Assembly: GCF_026723765.1 (NCBI RefSeq)
Contig: NZ_CP113524.1
Coordinates: 1,845,001-1,909,000, forward strand
Direction of reading: 5' to 3'
Length of the DNA: 64,000 bases
From: Lacrimispora xylanolytica
Lineage (GTDB): Bacteria > Bacillota > Clostridia > Lachnospirales > Lachnospiraceae
The stretch's first letter is position 1; each line of letters begins with the position of its first letter. A model generated the notes under the pieces. That model was given only the letters and a program-made list of their open reading frames with translations, was not told the DNA's origin and ran no database searches. The translations under genes were made by a program, and so were the position numbers. Of this stretch, positions 20,912-30,543 are shown piece after piece.

Positions 20912-21050
20912 GATGTATGTACTCCTGTTAAAACGATAAATTAATGGATGGCTGTACTGATTTTATCACAGAAAATCTAAAATGTCTTATAAAACAGCTA
21001 AATTATGGCAAAAATCCTGGTATGACGAAATACGAACAGGAGGAAAAGCC

Positions 21051-22220
21051 ATGAAACTTATGACAGACAATTTTATAATATCCTTTCTTCAGAAATTTGA
21101 TGATCACCCCTTTGATGTAATCATCAATGGGAAAACACATCACATCGGAGAAGGAAATCCAACATTTCTGGTGAATCTAAAAGAAGACATCGGAAGTCAG
21201 GAGCTTATAACAAGCACGTCTCTTGCCTTAGGAGAAGCATATATGAAAGGGAATCTGGAGATAGAGGGAGATTTGTTTCAGGCTCTGGATCATTTTCTTG
21301 GTCAGATGGGAAAGTTTTCTGCAGACCATTCAAAGCTTAAGAAACTTATTTTCTCTTCTCAGTCCAGAAAGAATCAGGAGAAGGAAGTAACCTCACACTA
21401 CGATATCGGCAATGACTTTTACAGTCTCTGGCTTGACGATACCATGAGCTACTCCTGTGGATACTTTAAAACAGATGAAGACAGCTTATACGAAGCCCAG
21501 TGTAATAAGGTGGAACGGATTTTACAAAAGCTATGTCTGAAAAAAGATATGACCCTTCTTGACATAGGCTGTGGCTGGGGCTATTTACTCATACGGGCTG
21601 CTAAGGAGTATGGAGTGACCGGTGTGGGAATTACTCTCAGCAAAGAGCAGAAAAAGAAATTTGATGAGCGGATTGAGGCAGAGGGTTTGGTTGGAAAGGT
21701 ATCAGCGGAACTAATGGATTACCGGGATCTGGAAAAGTGGGGCAGGACCTTTGACCGGGTAGTCAGTGTTGGAATGGTGGAGCATGTGGGCAGAGAGCAT
21801 TATGAGCTGTTTATTAAAAATGCAGAAGCAGCCTTAAAACCGGGCGGTCTGTTCCTGCTGCATTATATCAGTGCTTTAAAGGAATATCCGGGAGACCCGT
21901 GGATGAAGAAATATATTTTTCCAGGAGGCATGGTTCCAAGTCTGAGAGAGATGATTCATATCTTAAGTGACCATCAGTTTTATACTCTGGACGTAGAAAG
22001 TCTTCGCAGGCACTATTATAAGACCCTGCGCTGCTGGGATATGAATTTTAATGAACACAGGCAGGAGATCCAGGAAAAGATGGGAAATGAATTTGTCCGG
22101 ATGTGGGATCTTTATCTTAATGGCTGTGCTGCCACCTTTCATAACGGAATCATTGACCTCCACCAGATTCTTGTTTCTAAGGGTGTGAATAATGAGATTC
22201 CAATGACTCGGTGGTATTAA
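21051..22220 (+). CDS. cfa: Cyclopropane-fatty-acyl-phospholipid synthase
   Basis: SAM-dependent enzyme converting unsaturated acyl chains in membrane phospholipids to cyclopropane chains. The ATG at 21051 follows AGGAGG (21038-21043), giving 389 aa. Motifs include H-Y-D-I-G-N-D-F-Y, M-S-Y-S-C-G-Y-F, the SAM site L-D-I-G-C-G-W-G and G-M-V-E-H-V-G. It lies divergent from the EamA gene. A hairpin at 22259-22304 lies downstream. Confidence 0.93.
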   Translation: MKLMTDNFIISFLQKFDDHPFDVIINGKTHHIGEGNPTFLVNLKEDIGSQELITSTSLALGEAYMKGNLEIEGDLFQALDHFLGQMGKFSADHSKLKKLIFSSQSRKNQEKEVTSHYDIGNDFYSLWLDDTMSYSCGYFKTDEDSLYEAQCNKVERILQKLCLKKDMTLLDIGCGWGYLLIRAAKEYGVTGVGITLSKEQKKKFDERIEAEGLVGKVSAELMDYRDLEKWGRTFDRVVSVGMVEHVGREHYELFIKNAEAALKPGGLFLLHYISALKEYPGDPWMKKYIFPGGMVPSLREMIHILSDHQFYTLDVESLRRHYYKTLRCWDMNFNEHRQEIQEKMGNEFVRMWDLYLNGCAATFHNGIIDLHQILVSKGVNNEIPMTRWY

Positions 22221-22258
22221 AGGTGTGGAATATGATTTGTAAATAAGGTTTCATAAAG

Positions 22259-22304
22259 AAGGTGTTGTACTCATGGCCGTTTAAAGCTATGGGTGCAGCA
22301 CCTT
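22259..22304 (+). repeat. 19-bp hairpin downstream of cfa
   Basis: AAGGTGTTGTACTCATGGC (22259-22277) pairs with GCTATGGGTGCAGCACCTT (22286-22304) without a mismatch if G-U pairs are allowed, with an 8-nt loop. Only three T follow. It may terminate or stabilise the cfa message. Confidence 0.5.
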
Positions 22305-22410
22305 TCCCGTTTGATGGGTTTCTTTTGCAATTCTTTAGTTGCCCTATTCTTCAATGCGTGATATGATTCCTTAGGAAATATGGAAAAGAAAAGGATTATC
22401 AAGAAATAAA

Positions 22411-23976
22411 ATGAATAAACGAAAGAAAAACAGCCTTCTGGTTTTGATTTATTCGGTGATGCTTTTCGTATGTTTTGGAATCGTTACCATAATTGGCAGA
22501 CTAAGTGCGCCATCTCCTGATAAAGTCCAGACTTCTGAACCCGTGACAATGGAAGTGACGGAAGGCGAAACGAAGGAAAGCGAAACAGAACCTTCTCTGC
22601 CGGATTTGGAATCTCAGACCACACAGGAAGAAATGAAAGAAAGCATGGCGGAATCAAAAGCAGAGATTCCAGCTGACCAAACAACAGAAACAGAGGAAGT
22701 ATACAAGCCTCCTTCCATTGTAATTGCAACGGATGTGCATTACTATTCCCCGGATCTTACAGATTACGGCCAGGCGTTTTGGACCATGGCAAAAGGGGAT
22801 GATGGCAAGGTAGTTCAATATATACCAGAACTTATGGATTCCTTTACCAGGGACATGGAAGAACTGAAGCCGTCTGCAGTAGTCTTAAGCGGAGATCTTA
22901 CCCTAAACGGGGAGAAGAGAGGGCATGAGGCACTGGCTAAGAAGCTGGAAGTTCTAGAGGAAAAAGGCGTTAAGGTCTTAGTCATACCTGGAAATCATGA
23001 TATTAATAATTATAATTCAGCATCCTATATGGGAAAAGAAAGAGAACCTTCAGACATTGTAACTCCAGAGGATTTTTACCGTATATATAGAAGCTTCGGT
23101 TATGATCAGGCAATCAGCCAGGATGAGGCTTCCTTTAGCTACGTATATGAGCTGGATGAGTACAACTGGCTCCTCATGCTGGATTCTGCCCAGTATGAGC
23201 CTGAGAATAAGGTGGGAGGACGGATCAGAGAGAAGACTCTGGCCTGGATGAAGACCCAGCTTTTAGAGGCAAAGAAGCGTTCGGTCAACGTAATTACCAT
23301 CGCCCATCATAATCTTTTAAAGGAAAGCATCCGCTATCCGGTGGATTGTACCCTGGAAAACAGCGAGGAAGTCATACAGCTTTTAGAGTCTTACCGGGTG
23401 CCTTTATACATAAGCGGCCATCTGCACTTACAAAGGACGAAAACCCATAAGCCAAGGCCCGGCGCCCCTATAGAAGGATATCATATCAGTGAGGTGGTGG
23501 CAGATTCCCTGGCCATTTCCCCTTTTCAATATGGAGTCTTAAAATGGACGGATAACAACGGACTTTTCTATACCTCAAAAGAGCTTGATGTAGGAAAGTG
23601 GGCCAAAGACCAGCAGGTAACCGATGATAATCTGCTCAAATTCAGGGAATATGGAGCTGATTTCTTAATGGAGGTTGTCAGCAGCCAGGTCTATGAAAAG
23701 CTTAAAAATCTGCCCGAAGAGCAGAGAAATAAGATGGCAGGGCTCTATTCAGATATTAACCGGGCGTACTGCGCTGGAATACCGGTGGATGCCGCCTGGG
23801 TCAAGTCGGAAGAGGCTTACCGACTATGGGAGCGAAATTTACCAGACAGCAGGCTTTTTGCTGAAATGAATGAAATGATACGAGATACGGGACACGATTA
23901 TAATACCTGGGAATGTGTCCTGGAATATGGGAGGAGAAATGACGGAATTGGAAATGACAGCAGTCCCCAATCTTAA
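22411..23976 (+). CDS. Membrane-anchored metallophosphoesterase
   Basis: A 521-aa calcineurin-like phosphoesterase with an N-terminal membrane segment (about residues 8-27) and a Glu/Thr-rich stretch (about 35-90) that would hold the catalytic domain outside the cell. Metal motifs are I-A-T-D-V-H-Y, V-L-S-G-D-L-T, I-P-G-N-H-D-I-N, and H-H-N and S-G-H-L-H later. Substrate unknown. The ribosome site (AAAAGG about 16 nt upstream) is weak. The 3' end overlaps the next gene by 38 nt. Confidence 0.85.
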   Translation: MNKRKKNSLLVLIYSVMLFVCFGIVTIIGRLSAPSPDKVQTSEPVTMEVTEGETKESETEPSLPDLESQTTQEEMKESMAESKAEIPADQTTETEEVYKPPSIVIATDVHYYSPDLTDYGQAFWTMAKGDDGKVVQYIPELMDSFTRDMEELKPSAVVLSGDLTLNGEKRGHEALAKKLEVLEEKGVKVLVIPGNHDINNYNSASYMGKEREPSDIVTPEDFYRIYRSFGYDQAISQDEASFSYVYELDEYNWLLMLDSAQYEPENKVGGRIREKTLAWMKTQLLEAKKRSVNVITIAHHNLLKESIRYPVDCTLENSEEVIQLLESYRVPLYISGHLHLQRTKTHKPRPGAPIEGYHISEVVADSLAISPFQYGVLKWTDNNGLFYTSKELDVGKWAKDQQVTDDNLLKFREYGADFLMEVVSSQVYEKLKNLPEEQRNKMAGLYSDINRAYCAGIPVDAAWVKSEEAYRLWERNLPDSRLFAEMNEMIRDTGHDYNTWECVLEYGRRNDGIGNDSSPQS

Positions 23977-24853
23977 AAAAGGCTGTATTTTAACCTTGTT
24001 CGGAGGAATTTTGTGGGGACTTTCAGGAACTTGTGGGCAGTATCTGATGCAGAGCAAAGGGCTTACCTCTGATTGGCTGATTCCCATACGCCTTCTATTG
24101 GCAGGAATGATTCTTCTGACCATATGCTTTATTAAGGATGGGAAGAAGGTATTTCAGATTTTTAAGAATCCAAAGGATGGGCTGGATGTTTTGATTTTCG
24201 GCATGTTTGGAATGTCCATGTGCCAATATACTTATTTTACAGCAATTAGCCAGTCAAACGCTGGGACAGCCACTGTGCTTCAATACATAGGCCCTGTTTT
24301 AATCGTCATTTATGTTTCCTTAAAGACGGGGAAAAGGCCGGATAAAATCGAAGTGTTTGCTGTTGGGCTTGCAATTGTGGGAACTGTATTGCTGGCTACT
24401 CATGGGAAGTTAAACAGCCTCGCCATATCCAATAAGGCATTGTTCTGGGGACTTTGTTCGGCAGTGGCTTTGGCAGTCTATACCGTACAGCCAGGAGCCA
24501 TATTAACAAAATATGGCTCCATGATTGTGACCGGCTGGGGAATGCTCATTGGCGGAATTATCCTTTGTCTGTTTTTTAGACCCTGGACCTTGGCAGTCAC
24601 CGTGGACGGAGGGGTAATCGGAGGACTTACCTATATCATCCTGTTTGGTACCATTGTTGCATTTGTGGCCTATTTGGAAGGGGTCAAATGGGTGGGACCA
24701 AAGAGGGGGAGCTTGTTTGCTTCCGTGGAGCCTGTGTCTGCTACGCTGTTTTCTGCCCTTCTTTTAAAGGTGGGATTTGGTCTCATGGATCTTCTTGGTT
24801 TTGCATGTATTATTTCCACCATCTTTTTACTTACCCTTGGGAAAAGAAGATAA
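23939..24853 (+). CDS. EamA/DMT-family membrane transporter
   Basis: A 304-aa exporter-type protein with two EamA repeats and roughly ten membrane segments. The ATG at 23939 lies just after GGAGG (23930-23934) and inside the end of the phosphoesterase gene, suggesting coupled translation. It differs clearly from the minus-strand EamA protein at 20012. Substrate unknown. Confidence 0.82.
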   Translation: MTELEMTAVPNLKKGCILTLFGGILWGLSGTCGQYLMQSKGLTSDWLIPIRLLLAGMILLTICFIKDGKKVFQIFKNPKDGLDVLIFGMFGMSMCQYTYFTAISQSNAGTATVLQYIGPVLIVIYVSLKTGKRPDKIEVFAVGLAIVGTVLLATHGKLNSLAISNKALFWGLCSAVALAVYTVQPGAILTKYGSMIVTGWGMLIGGIILCLFFRPWTLAVTVDGGVIGGLTYIILFGTIVAFVAYLEGVKWVGPKRGSLFASVEPVSATLFSALLLKVGFGLMDLLGFACIISTIFLLTLGKRR

Positions 24854-24857
24854 CCTC

Positions 24858-24887
24858 TTTACATTTTATTTCATATCATGATATAAT
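24858..24887 (+). promoter_or_regulatory. Promoter for the RpiR-family gene
   Basis: TTTACA (24858-24863), 18-bp spacer, TATAAT (24882-24887). Confidence 0.6.
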
Positions 24888-24921
24888 TGTGAAATAATGT
24901 TACATGAGAGGCAGGTTGCAT

Positions 24922-25776
24922 ATGCAGGAAAATATCAGCGTGTCAGGAGTACTCTGTTCGTCTTATGATTCCTTTTTTGAAGCGGAGAAAAAGATCGCAG
25001 ACTATATTCTGGCTCATAAAAGTGAAATGATCGATATGACGGTAGCGGAACTGGCTCTGGCAAGCGGAACCAGCGATGCAACCGTATCCAGATTCTGCAG
25101 AAGATGTGGTTTTAACGGTTTTCACCATTTAAAAATCAATCTGGCAAAAGAGATTGCTGAGGAGAGAGGAAATTCCACCCAGGTTTCCAATGAAATAAAC
25201 AGAGAGAACCTTTCTCAGTCTCTACAGAATATATTGGCAAACAAGGTGGCAGAGCTGACTCAGACCATTACCATGATGGATACAGAGGAGCTGGACCAGA
25301 TTTTAAAGATCATCGAGCATGCAAGAACAGTCCAGCTGGTAGCGGTAGGCAACACCATACCCGTAGCCATGGACGGATCATTTAAATTTAATCAGCTTGG
25401 TATCCGAGCGGTATCAGGCACCATCTGGGAGACTCAGATGGCTTTTACCTGTAATTTAACGAAAGAGGATGCGGTGATCATCATCTCTAATTCTGGTTTT
25501 TCCAAGCGTCTTATGACCCTGGCCGCGGTGGCAAAGGAGAATCATACGCCAATCATTGCGATTACGAACAATCCGTCATCGCCTTTGGGACAGGCCAGCC
25601 AGTATCATATCACGACGGCCACCAGAGAAAAGCTTTTGCTGGGTGAATTCTGTTTTTCCAGAGTTTCGGCAACTACAGTGATGGAGATTTTGTATTTATT
25701 CCTGTCAGTGAGCATGAAAGATTCTCATGACCACATCAGACGTCATGAGATTGCCATATCAGACGATAAAAAATAA
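24922..25776 (+). CDS. RpiR/MurR-family transcriptional regulator
   Basis: A 284-aa regulator with an N-terminal helix-turn-helix (about residues 20-75; T-V-A-E-L-A-L-A-S-G-T-S-D-A-T-V-S-R-F-C-R) and a C-terminal SIS sugar-phosphate-binding domain (about 120-260; V-I-I-S-N-S-G-F-S-K). I prefer the ATG at 24922, 7 nt after GAGAGGCAGG; 24904 is the alternative. It stands just upstream of fruK-fruA but is separated by a terminator and a promoter. Control of that operon, by fructose-1-phosphate or a related sugar phosphate, is inference. Confidence 0.85.
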   Translation: MQENISVSGVLCSSYDSFFEAEKKIADYILAHKSEMIDMTVAELALASGTSDATVSRFCRRCGFNGFHHLKINLAKEIAEERGNSTQVSNEINRENLSQSLQNILANKVAELTQTITMMDTEELDQILKIIEHARTVQLVAVGNTIPVAMDGSFKFNQLGIRAVSGTIWETQMAFTCNLTKEDAVIIISNSGFSKRLMTLAAVAKENHTPIIAITNNPSSPLGQASQYHITTATREKLLLGEFCFSRVSATTVMEILYLFLSVSMKDSHDHIRRHEIAISDDKK

Positions 25777-25790
25777 AGAAGTAACTATAA

Positions 25791-25845
25791 CTAAGAAACG
25801 AAGGGATGCATGCATGTCATGTATCCCTTCGTTTCTTAGTTTATT
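25791..25845 (+). terminator. Terminator after the RpiR-family gene
   Basis: A 17-bp perfect stem: CTAAGAAACGAAGGGAT (25791-25807) with ATCCCTTCGTTTCTTAG (25823-25839), then TTTATTTT. Together with the promoter at 25980 it accounts for most of the 281-bp gap before fruK. Confidence 0.75.
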
Positions 25846-25979
25846 TTATAAGTATGTTCCAAACTGGATAAAAACAGGTAAATACGCACAAAATAAATCA
25901 GTGTTACCTTCGACTGGTTGTAGAAAATTGTGCAAAGCGCCGAAAAGATTCAAGAAATATTATTTCTCATGGAATTATA

Positions 25980-26008
25980 TTGACGAAACAAAACAATCGT
26001 ATTATATT
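25980..26008 (+). promoter_or_regulatory. Promoter of the fruKA operon
   Basis: TTGACG (25980-25985), a 17-bp spacer and TATATT (26003-26008), about 50 bp before fruK. I see no clear operator dyad. Confidence 0.65.
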
Positions 26009-26057
26009 ATTAGTGAGGGATGAAATAAAATTTTACGCATAAAAGGAGAGGTGAAAT

Positions 26058-26975
26058 ATGATTTACACAGTTACGTTTAATCCTGCTTTGGATTATGTGG
26101 TAAAAGCTGATCACTTCACCCTGGGAACTGTTAACAGAGCTGATTGGGAAGGCATCTATTGCGGGGGAAAAGGACTGAATGTATCTACAGTTCTGGCAGC
26201 ATTAGGTTTTGGAAGTACTGCCCTTGGCTTTGTTGCAGGATTTACCGGCCATGAGATTTTAAAAAGAGTCATGAATATGGGATTTCGGTCGGATTTTATC
26301 CAGGTGGAAAAAGGCATGTCAAGAATCAATGTTAAGATAAAATCAAGTGAAGAGACTGAGTTAAATGGAATGGGCCCTGAAATAACGGGTGAGGATATAA
26401 AACTTCTGTTTGATAAGCTGGACTGCCTGACAGAGGGAGATGTCCTGGTATTATCCGGAAGCATTCCAAAGACCATTGATGATGATATTTATGAGCGGAT
26501 TATGGCCCGGTTAAAAGACAGGGGTATCCGCATTGCAGTAGATGCAACAAAGGATCTGCTGATTAACGTTCTTCCTTACCAGCCATTTTTAATTAAGCCC
26601 AATAACCATGAATTGGGTGAGATGTTCCATGTGACTCTAAGTAGTAAAGAGGAGATCATCGAATACGGAAAAAGGCTTCAGGAAATGGGAGCACAGAATG
26701 TTCTCATATCCATGGCTGGTGATGGTGCAATTTTAATCACAGCAGATCATGAAGTTTACCAGATGGGCGTTCCAAAGGGAATTGTAAAAAATTCCGTAGG
26801 AGCAGGAGATTCCATGGTAGCAGGTTTTCTTGCAGGATATTTAGAAAACGGCAGTTATGAACATGCCCTTAGGCTCGGCAGTGCAGCAGGAAGCGCCACC
26901 GCTTTTTCCGAAGGCCTTGCCACCAGGGATGAGATAATGATACTGTATGATGAATTGTCAAAGGAGGGGTTTTGA
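26058..26975 (+). CDS. fruK: 1-phosphofructokinase
   Basis: PfkB/ribokinase-family kinase phosphorylating fructose-1-phosphate to fructose-1,6-bisphosphate. The 305-aa product has N-P-A-L-D at the N-terminus, Y-C-G-G-K-G-L-N-V in the sugar site, and the C-terminal PfkB signature with catalytic Asp, N-S-V-G-A-G-D-S-M-V-A-G-F. AAGGAGAGGTG precedes the ATG. The stop overlaps the fruA start (TGATG). LacC-type tagatose kinases are related, but the linked fructose PTS settles the call. Confidence 0.93.
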   Translation: MIYTVTFNPALDYVVKADHFTLGTVNRADWEGIYCGGKGLNVSTVLAALGFGSTALGFVAGFTGHEILKRVMNMGFRSDFIQVEKGMSRINVKIKSSEETELNGMGPEITGEDIKLLFDKLDCLTEGDVLVLSGSIPKTIDDDIYERIMARLKDRGIRIAVDATKDLLINVLPYQPFLIKPNNHELGEMFHVTLSSKEEIIEYGKRLQEMGAQNVLISMAGDGAILITADHEVYQMGVPKGIVKNSVGAGDSMVAGFLAGYLENGSYEHALRLGSAAGSATAFSEGLATRDEIMILYDELSKEGF

Positions 26976-28873
26976 TGAAGATCACAGAGTTACTAAAAAA
27001 AGAAAGTGTAGAGCTTGATGTTAAGGTCTCAGGAAAAGAAGCAGCCATTGACCGGTTGGTAGACTTGATGGGACGGGGCGGCAGACTGCTTGATAAGGCC
27101 GCTTACAAAGAAGAAATATTAAAGAGAGAAGCACATGGAAGCACAGCTGTAGGCGAGGGAATTGCCATTCCTCACGGAAAGACGAAAGCCGTAAAGGAAG
27201 CAGGCCTTGCAGCGATAGTAGTGCCTGAGGGTGTGGATTATGAGGCGTTTGACGGAGCTCCTGTTAAGCTGATATTTATGATTGCCGCACCGGAGGGCGG
27301 AGCTGATTTACATTTAGAGGCGTTATCAAAGCTGTCCACTCTTCTTATGGACCCTGATTTCAGAGAAGGTCTGATGAATGCAACCTCAAAAGAAGAATTT
27401 TTAAAGGTAATCGATGACAAAGAGTCTGCAGGGAACCAGAAAAAAGAGACGAAGGAAGCCAAAGGTTATCGTGTCCTGGCGGTTACTGCATGTCCCACAG
27501 GAATTGCTCATACCTTTATGGCAGCGGAAAATCTGGAACAGAGCGGAAAGAAGCTGGGAATCGCTTTAAAGGCAGAGACCAATGGAGCCGAAGGAATCGG
27601 CAATGCGTTGACCAGAGAAGAAATTGAGGCCGCCGAGGGAATTATTATTGCCGCAGATAAAAATGTAGATATGGCCCGTTTTGATGGAAAGCGTGTGGTC
27701 ATGGCTACGGTTTCAGAAGGCATTCAAAAAGGCGAGGAACTGATTAAACGGGCAGTCAATAAGGAAACTCCGGTTTATCATTATTCCGGTTCTTCTTCCG
27801 GGGAAAGCAGCGAAAGCGGAAGTGTGGGTCATTCCATCTACAAGCATTTAATGAATGGTGTTTCTCACATGCTTCCCTTTGTTATCGGTGGTGGTATTTT
27901 AATTGCACTGGCATTCCTGTTTGATGATTATTCCATTGATCCTTCAAACTTTGGTAAAAATACACCCTTTGCAGCTTATATAAAGACCATTGGTGAGCAG
28001 GCCTTTGGTATGATGCTTCCTGTGTTAGCCGGATACATTGCAATGAGTATTGCAGACCGTCCCGGATTAGCTGTAGGTTTCGTAGCCGGACTCATTGCAA
28101 AGATGGGATCTACCTTTGCAAATCCTGCTGGAGGCGGAGTGAACTCTGGATTCTTAGGAGCTTTGTTAGCTGGTTTTATTGGCGGTTATATCGTGCTTCT
28201 GCTTAAGAAAGCTTTCAGCAAGCTTCCAAAATCCTTAGAGGGCATTAAGCCGGTGCTTTTATACCCATTAATCGGTATTCTCCTGGCGGCCGTGGCAACT
28301 ACCTTTATTAATCCATTTGTAGGAGCTATCAATGATGGAATTACCAGTTTGCTAAACAGCATGGGTGGCACCAGTAAAATTGTATTAGGAGCCGTTGTAG
28401 GCGGTATGATGTCAGTGGATATGGGCGGTCCTGTTAACAAGGCTGCATACGTATTTGGTACGGCTCAGCTTGCAGAAGGAAATTTTGATATCATGGCAGC
28501 AGTTATGGCAGGCGGTATGGTTCCTCCAATTGCCATTGCCCTTTGCACCACCTTCTTTAAGAAGAAATTTACCGATAAGGAACGTCAGTCCGGTCTGGTG
28601 AATTATATTATGGGACTTTCCTTTATTTCCGAAGGTGCCATTCCATTTGCAGCCGCTGACCCAATCCGTGTCATTCCTTCCTGTATGATAGGTTCTGCAG
28701 TGGCAGGCGCATTATCCATGGCATTTCAGTGTACCTTAAGAGCACCACATGGCGGTATTTTTGTACTTCCTACCATTGGTAACCCATTTGGGTATCTTGC
28801 AGCCATTGTGATTGGTTCTGTGGCTGGCTGTGGAGTCCTGGCTTTATTAAAGAAGAATCTGGACAGAGAATAA
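26975..28873 (+). CDS. fruA: Fructose PTS transporter EIIABC
   Basis: Imports fructose with phosphorylation to fructose-1-phosphate. The ATG at 26975 follows AAGGAGGGG. The 632-aa product has EIIA (about 1-145; active His in A-I-P-H-G-K), EIIB (about 165-265; Cys in V-T-A-C-P-T-G-I-A-H-T) and a multi-pass EIIC domain (about 285-632). The order A-B-C in one chain is common in Firmicutes. FruK handles the product. Confidence 0.95.
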   Translation: MKITELLKKESVELDVKVSGKEAAIDRLVDLMGRGGRLLDKAAYKEEILKREAHGSTAVGEGIAIPHGKTKAVKEAGLAAIVVPEGVDYEAFDGAPVKLIFMIAAPEGGADLHLEALSKLSTLLMDPDFREGLMNATSKEEFLKVIDDKESAGNQKKETKEAKGYRVLAVTACPTGIAHTFMAAENLEQSGKKLGIALKAETNGAEGIGNALTREEIEAAEGIIIAADKNVDMARFDGKRVVMATVSEGIQKGEELIKRAVNKETPVYHYSGSSSGESSESGSVGHSIYKHLMNGVSHMLPFVIGGGILIALAFLFDDYSIDPSNFGKNTPFAAYIKTIGEQAFGMMLPVLAGYIAMSIADRPGLAVGFVAGLIAKMGSTFANPAGGGVNSGFLGALLAGFIGGYIVLLLKKAFSKLPKSLEGIKPVLLYPLIGILLAAVATTFINPFVGAINDGITSLLNSMGGTSKIVLGAVVGGMMSVDMGGPVNKAAYVFGTAQLAEGNFDIMAAVMAGGMVPPIAIALCTTFFKKKFTDKERQSGLVNYIMGLSFISEGAIPFAAADPIRVIPSCMIGSAVAGALSMAFQCTLRAPHGGIFVLPTIGNPFGYLAAIVIGSVAGCGVLALLKKNLDRE

Positions 28874-28904
28874 AGATACAAGCAGAATGATTTATATATC
28901 ATGA

Positions 28905-28951
28905 AAAAACGCCTTGATCCGGAACAATGAAATTCCGTCAAGGCGTTTTTT
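28905..28951. terminator. Bidirectional terminator between fruA and 28964 gene
   Basis: AAAAACGCCTTGA pairs with TCAAGGCGTTTTT around a 21-nt loop, with A/T runs on both sides, so it can serve both convergent genes. Confidence 0.85.
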
Positions 28952-28963
28952 GTACGCTGTATT

Positions 28964-29689
28964 CTATTGCGTCAGTTTTTTTAATTCCTCTATTTGGGGC
29001 TTTCTATCGTTAATAATTTTCTGAGCCATGGTAACGACTTCATTATAATCGGTATATTCGAGTATTGAGGTGGAGAGATTTACGGCCAGCTGATCATACT
29101 GCATCAGGGCCTGAGAAAAGGCATGTTCCAAGCTGGAAGAGTCCGTTGTTCCTGCTTTTTCAAATTCCGCCACCAGTGCATTGAAATCGGTGAGATAAGC
29201 ATTTTCCATATCCTCGTTCTTGTGCTCCTCCCTGGCGTATTTATCCATTAATTCCTTCATGGTTTCGTTCTCTGCCTGGAGCCCTTTTTCCGTTTGCTGG
29301 GATAGGAGCTTAAATGTTTCATCATTGCCCCCAAAGGTTTTATAAGACTCTGAAAGGAGGGTGGTTGCTTCATTTAGTGAAACCATTGCTTTTACATAAT
29401 CCAGGGACCCATTTCCTGAGGCTTCCATAGGTTTTAGCTCCTTTAGTAAATTCGCTCTAAGCTCTTGCTCTCTGGTGAGATAGCGGTTTATGACATCCTC
29501 TGCGGAAACATTGTCCAGGTTCTTATTGGGTGGGATTGTCAGGGAATCGCTGACGCCATTTGTCGAGGCGTTCGGGTCTGTTGTTTTGCTTTTTCCGCGA
29601 TACCAGTTTGCTGTGGTAAAAGCGGCAATCAAAAGAAATGCAACTCCTATCATGGCTGCAATGATCCAGTATCTTCTATTTTCTTTCAT
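28964..29689 (-). CDS. Membrane-anchored helical protein of unknown function
   Basis: Not recognised. The 241-aa product has a basic N-terminus, one membrane segment (about residues 8-26), a Thr/Ser/Asn-rich linker and a mostly helical, Glu/Lys-rich extracellular region. GGGAG precedes the ATG. It is monocistronic, convergent with fruA and divergent from the HAD phosphatase gene. Confidence 0.72.
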   Translation of the reverse strand: MKENRRYWIIAAMIGVAFLLIAAFTTANWYRGKSKTTDPNASTNGVSDSLTIPPNKNLDNVSAEDVINRYLTREQELRANLLKELKPMEASGNGSLDYVKAMVSLNEATTLLSESYKTFGGNDETFKLLSQQTEKGLQAENETMKELMDKYAREEHKNEDMENAYLTDFNALVAEFEKAGTTDSSSLEHAFSQALMQYDQLAVNLSTSILEYTDYNEVVTMAQKIINDRKPQIEELKKLTQ

Positions 29690-29828
29690 ATCATTCTCCC
29701 TTATCTGTCATTTACAGACATGTTTATTATGGTCATAAATAAGTACCTTATGCAAAATCAGGGAATACTGGATTTTAAGTGCACCATGCCCTATAATGGA
29801 ACTATGATTTTACGTAAGGAGGAGAATT

Positions 29829-30482
29829 ATGTATAAATGCTGTATTTTTGATCTGGATGGAACTGTCCTTGATACCATTGCTTCCCTTTCTCATAGTGTC
29901 AGTTTAGCTATGGCACATTTTGGCTATGGACCAGTGGATGAGGAACATACGAAGAAATTTGTAGGAGACGGATATAAAAAGCTGGTGGAACGGGCCCTTA
30001 TTTATTCCGGAGATGAAGCTCTGGTGCATTATGAGGAGGCTCTTTCTGTATATGAAAAGATATTTGAGGAAAATTGCCTCTATGAGATAAAACCTTATGA
30101 TGGAATCCCGGAGCTCCTTCGGTTCTTAAAGGAAAAGGAAATTAAATTAGGGATACTGACGAACAAAAACCGGGTGAGAGCGGTGGAATGTGTGGAGACC
30201 TGCTTTGAACCGGGATATTTCGATCTGATTGTAGGGGATGGGGACGGAATTTCCTTAAAACCTGATCCAGCCGGTGCCTTATTTATGGCAGAAAGCTTTC
30301 ACGTAAAGCCTTCAGAATGCCTGTATTTCGGAGATACCAACACAGATATGAAGACTGGAATCCATGCAGGTATAGATACCGTTGGTGTCACTTGGGGATT
30401 TAGGGATCAGAAGGAACTTGAAACATTTCATCCCAGCTTCATCATCGATCACCCGGAAAAGATAAAACATATTTTTGCATAA
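29829..30482 (+). CDS. HAD-superfamily phosphatase, phosphoglycolate-phosphatase-like
   Basis: A 217-aa HAD hydrolase. Motif I is F-D-L-D-G-T-V-L-D near the N-terminus, motif II L-T-N-K-N (about residue 112), motif III K-P-D-P and motif IV Y-F-G-D-T-N-T-D. The helical cap between motifs I and II places it in the Gph/PGMB group. The substrate cannot be read from sequence. AAGGAGG precedes the ATG. Confidence 0.87.
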   Translation: MYKCCIFDLDGTVLDTIASLSHSVSLAMAHFGYGPVDEEHTKKFVGDGYKKLVERALIYSGDEALVHYEEALSVYEKIFEENCLYEIKPYDGIPELLRFLKEKEIKLGILTNKNRVRAVECVETCFEPGYFDLIVGDGDGISLKPDPAGALFMAESFHVKPSECLYFGDTNTDMKTGIHAGIDTVGVTWGFRDQKELETFHPSFIIDHPEKIKHIFA

Positions 30483-30543
30483 ATTTTAAAAATAAAGGGA
30501 AATTAAGGAGAGATAAGAATGCATTGTTAATCTGGGAGGAATC

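Noticed and set aside
25727-26023. 98-aa open frame after the RpiR gene
   Set aside because: It runs through a 17-bp terminator hairpin and the fruKA promoter and has no plausible protein features.
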